Shown here: positions 15,069 to 16,654 of the stretch, piece by piece
How positions within the stretch are numbered: position 1 is the stretch's first letter
Layout: each line of letters starts with the position of its first letter
Source of the DNA: DASPKT01 sp035626475
Lineage (GTDB): Bacteria > Pseudomonadota > Alphaproteobacteria > Azospirillales > Azospirillaceae
Direction: 5' to 3'
DNA length: 16,654 nt
Assembly (NCBI GenBank): GCA_035626475.1
Contig: DASPNP010000008.1
Location: 1-16,654, forward strand
Notes under the pieces: model-generated
What the model was told of the DNA's origin: nothing
The model's input: the letters and a program-made list of their open reading frames with translations, nothing else
Databases searched by the model: none
Made by a program: the position numbers and the translations under genes

Positions 15069-15573
15069 TCGCCTCCAGCACGGTCATGTGGTCGGCGCGC
15101 TCGACGACCACCAGCAGCACCAGGACCCAGCGCACGGCGCCGGCCTCGTCCGCCAGCGGGCAGATCACCCGGTCGTAGGTCATCGGCAACGAACTGGTCC
15201 GCACCCGGGTGCGGGTCACGCGCGGCTGCCCGGACGCCACCGTCTCCCGGTATATTCGGTGGACCGCGTCGGTCGGCTCGCCCGTCACCGCGTGGCGCAG
15301 CAGCCGGCCGGTCAGGTCCTCCCCATAGGCGGCGGCCAAGGCGGCGGCGAAGAGGCGGAAGCGGAACTCGCCGTCTGGCAGCGCCTCCAGCAGGCAGAGC
15401 CGGGGAAGCAGGCTGGGCGACAGGTCCTCCGGCCGGAAGGCGCTCTTGGGCACCGGAAAGCCGCCATGGAGCTGCCGGAGCCGGTCGAGCAGCATCCGGC
15501 AGGGCGGCGACGCCTCGTCCTCCCGCAGGTCGGTCGTGCTCCATAACGGGAGCGTTGGCGCTAAGAGGGACAT
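15052..15573 (-). CDS. PAS_5-type (PF07310-like) domain protein
   Basis: A 173-residue soluble protein. LRQLHGGFPVPKSAFRPEDL, SLLPRLCLLEALPDGEFRFR, AAAYGEDLTGR and the final DRVICPLADEAGAVRWVLV follow the order seen in alphaproteobacterial PAS_5 proteins: a Pro-rich entry, a strand with F-R-F-R-L, a G-x-x-L-T-G turn and a last strand pair. Such proteins are stand-alone PAS domains with no output domain; the ligand is unknown. ATG 15573 fits the family start. Its 3' end overlaps the SemiSWEET gene by 17 bases on the opposite strand. Confidence 0.78.
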   Translation of the reverse strand: MSLLAPTLPLWSTTDLREDEASPPCRMLLDRLRQLHGGFPVPKSAFRPEDLSPSLLPRLCLLEALPDGEFRFRLFAAALAAAYGEDLTGRLLRHAVTGEPTDAVHRIYRETVASGQPRVTRTRVRTSSLPMTYDRVICPLADEAGAVRWVLVLLVVVERADHMTVLEAIRSAR

Positions 15574-15674
15574 GTCACCGCGTCCTGATGCGACCGAATC
15601 ATTACACCGGCGCGACCTGCCTCGAAACTGTGCATCGGGTCAGGGAGGGCACCGGACGCGGGCCCTGAAACGAC

Positions 15675-15704
15675 CAAGGGGCCGGCGCGAACGCCGGCCC
15701 CTTG
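15675..15704 (-). terminator. Terminator hairpin of tRNA-Thr
   Basis: CAAGGGGCCGGCG (15675-15687), loop CGAA, CGCCGGCCCCTTG (15692-15704): a perfect 13-pair stem starting nine bases after the tRNA 3' end. It is followed on the minus strand by GTCGTTTC, a weak T-run, but the position and strength make terminator the best reading. Confidence 0.75.
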
Positions 15705-15712
15705 ATGGAAGA

Positions 15713-15787
15713 TGGTGCCCCGAGTCGGATTTGAACCAACGGCCTACCGCTTACGAAGCGGTTGCTCTACCGCTGAGCTATCGGGGC
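15713..15787 (-). tRNA. tRNA-Thr (anticodon CGU), CCA encoded
   Basis: The minus strand folds into a full cloverleaf: acceptor GCCCCGA/TCGGGGC, D-arm GCTC/GAGC, anticodon stem ACCGC/GCGGT with loop TTCGTAA, and T-arm GTTGG/CCGAC with TTCAAAT. It ends in ACCA, with CCA encoded. The anticodon at loop positions 3-5 is CGT, reading the threonine codon ACG. A strong promoter lies just upstream and a terminator hairpin just downstream, so it is a single-gene unit. Confidence 0.97.
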
Positions 15788-15798
15788 AACGGGGCGGG

Positions 15799-15827
15799 TA
15801 GATAGCAGAGCGCTCCCGCCTTGGCAA
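15799..15827 (-). promoter_or_regulatory. Sigma70-type promoter of tRNA-Thr
   Basis: On the minus strand TTGCCA (15827-15822) and TATCTA (15804-15799) are exactly 17 bases apart. Initiation near 15792 would leave about five bases before the mature tRNA end. The best-matched promoter in the window. Confidence 0.75.
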
Positions 15828-15900
15828 CCCTTAGCGTGAGACAATTTCGGGCGTGGCCCGGACGGTTTCCGTGCACTACCGTTTCGGCAGCGTTGATGCC

Positions 15901-16012
15901 GTGCGTCCTTCGACAAGCTCAGGATGAGGGAGGGGGTGCTGCTCCCCACCAAACCCATCCAGGAGTGCCTGGCATCCTCGATTCCTCATCCTGAGCTTGT
16001 CGAAGGACGCAC
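15901..16012. repeat. Inverted repeat with perfect 29-bp arms
   Basis: The arm 15901-15929 (GTGCGTCCTTCGACAAGCTC, then AGGATGAGG) is the exact reverse complement of 15984-16012, around a 54-base centre. GTCCTTCGACAAGCTCAGGATGAGG-type palindromes are abundant between genes in alphaproteobacteria and are often miscalled as ORFs. It lies between the tRNA promoter and the end of recQ. The spacer has no gene. Confidence 0.85.
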
Positions 16013-16048
16013 CACGCCGGAGCCTCTCCCGGCCGACGACGCTCCTGC

Positions 16049-16654
16049 TCACGAATACTCGTGGATCACTTCCAGGAAGACCTCGCCGTAGCGCTCCAGC
16101 TTGCGGCTGCCGACGCCGGGGATCAGGCCGAGGTCGAGCATGCCCTGCGGCTTGACCCGCACCATCTCCAGCAGCGTCGTGTCGTGGAAGATGACGTAGG
16201 GCGGCACGCCCTGGCTGCGGGCCAGGTCCAGGCGCACGGCCTTGAGCGCGTGCCACAGCGCGTCGTCCTCGGGCGACAGCGCCGGCATCTCGCCGCGCGA
16301 GGAGCCGCGGGACGAGGAGGAGCGGCCGGACTTGCGCAGGTCGGAGGTGCGCTCCTTGCGCAGCCGCACCGTCTCCTCGCCCTTCAGCACCGGGCGTGCC
16401 TGGTCGGTCAGGATCAGCCCGCCATGGCCCTCCGGATCGGCCGTCAGGTAGCCGAAGGCCACCAGCTGGCGGAAGACGCCCGACCACTCGCCCTTGGACA
16501 GGTCGCTGCCCACGCCGAAGGTCTTCAACTTGTCGTGGTGGAACTTGGTCACCTTCTCGGTGGCGAGGCCGCGCAGCACGTCGACCAGATGCCCGACGCC
16601 GAAGCGCTGGCCGGTGCGGTAGACGGCCGACAGCGCCTTCTGCGCCGGCAGCGT
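16049..16654 (-). CDS. recQ: ATP-dependent DNA helicase RecQ, C-terminal part (cut by window edge)
   Basis: The last 201 residues of a gene whose 5' part lies beyond the window. The frame is open to the edge and begins in the RQC domain (QKALSAVYRTGQRFGVGHLV, WSGVFRQLVAFGYLTADPEG), a winged-helix zinc-domain partner of the helicase core. It continues through a Ser/Arg-rich linker (KSGRSSSSRGSSRGE) to a full HRDC domain (DDALWHALKAVRLDLARSQG, PPYVIFHDTTLLEM, LIPGVGSRKLERYGE). RecQ unwinds DNA from 3' to 5' in the RecF pathway and at stalled forks. The helicase motifs themselves cannot be seen here. Confidence 0.93.
   Translation of the reverse strand, partial: TLPAQKALSAVYRTGQRFGVGHLVDVLRGLATEKVTKFHHDKLKTFGVGSDLSKGEWSGVFRQLVAFGYLTADPEGHGGLILTDQARPVLKGEETVRLRKERTSDLRKSGRSSSSRGSSRGEMPALSPEDDALWHALKAVRLDLARSQGVPPYVIFHDTTLLEMVRVKPQGMLDLGLIPGVGSRKLERYGEVFLEVIHEYS

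Noticed and set aside
15767..15958. Minus-strand ORF with LSLSKDA over the tRNA promoter and the inverted repeat
   Set aside because: This string is the usual false translation of the alphaproteobacterial GTCCTTCGACAAGCTCAGG repeat.

Overview
The window looks like a chromosomal segment of a GC-rich alphaproteobacterium, probably Rhodospirillales (Azospirillum/Inquilinus-like). This is inferred from roughly 70% GC with strong third-position G/C bias, from the protein flavour of ArgB, RecR and RmuC, and from the GTCCTTCGACAAGCTCAGG-type palindromic repeat common in that class. No marker gene fixes the genus.

Layout. (1) 1-2540: a nested palindromic repeat, then the def-fmt-truA cluster on the minus strand (translation initiation and tRNA modification) with a good sigma70-type promoter upstream of def. 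(2) 2541-5560: an accessory island of lower and uneven GC. It holds a small membrane-anchored protein preceded by what looks like the 3' remnant of another gene, two tandem paralogous secreted proteins on the plus strand, a truncated signal-peptide ORF, and, convergent with these, a two-part protein. That protein has a 75%-GC N-terminal half, a DPDQPRDGRGRWTDGGG linker and a 53%-GC C-terminal NlpC/P60/CHAP-like Cys-His amidase domain. I read this as a candidate polymorphic peptidoglycan-hydrolase effector with candidate periplasmic immunity proteins; this is the most novel part of the window. (3) 5561-9931: argB with its own terminator, divergent from recR, a YeeE/YedE-type transporter and rmuC. 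(4) 9932-11812: two TerC-family membrane proteins facing each other, an Alx-type one on the plus strand with a structured leader that can fold in two mutually exclusive ways, and a shorter YjbE-type one on the minus strand. (5) 11908-15573: an acyltransferase-3 membrane protein and an orphan phoU (minus), a PilZ-domain protein and a SemiSWEET (plus), and a PAS_5-type protein (minus) whose end overlaps the SemiSWEET gene. (6) 15675-16654: tRNA-Thr(CGU) with clear promoter and terminator, a 29-bp-arm inverted repeat, and the 3' part of recQ running off the window edge.

Most of the window is housekeeping: def/fmt/truA for formyl-Met processing and tRNA pseudouridylation, argB for arginine synthesis, and recR, rmuC and recQ for DNA repair. 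The 3 kb island between def and argB and the TerC leader are the places that ordinary annotation does not explain.
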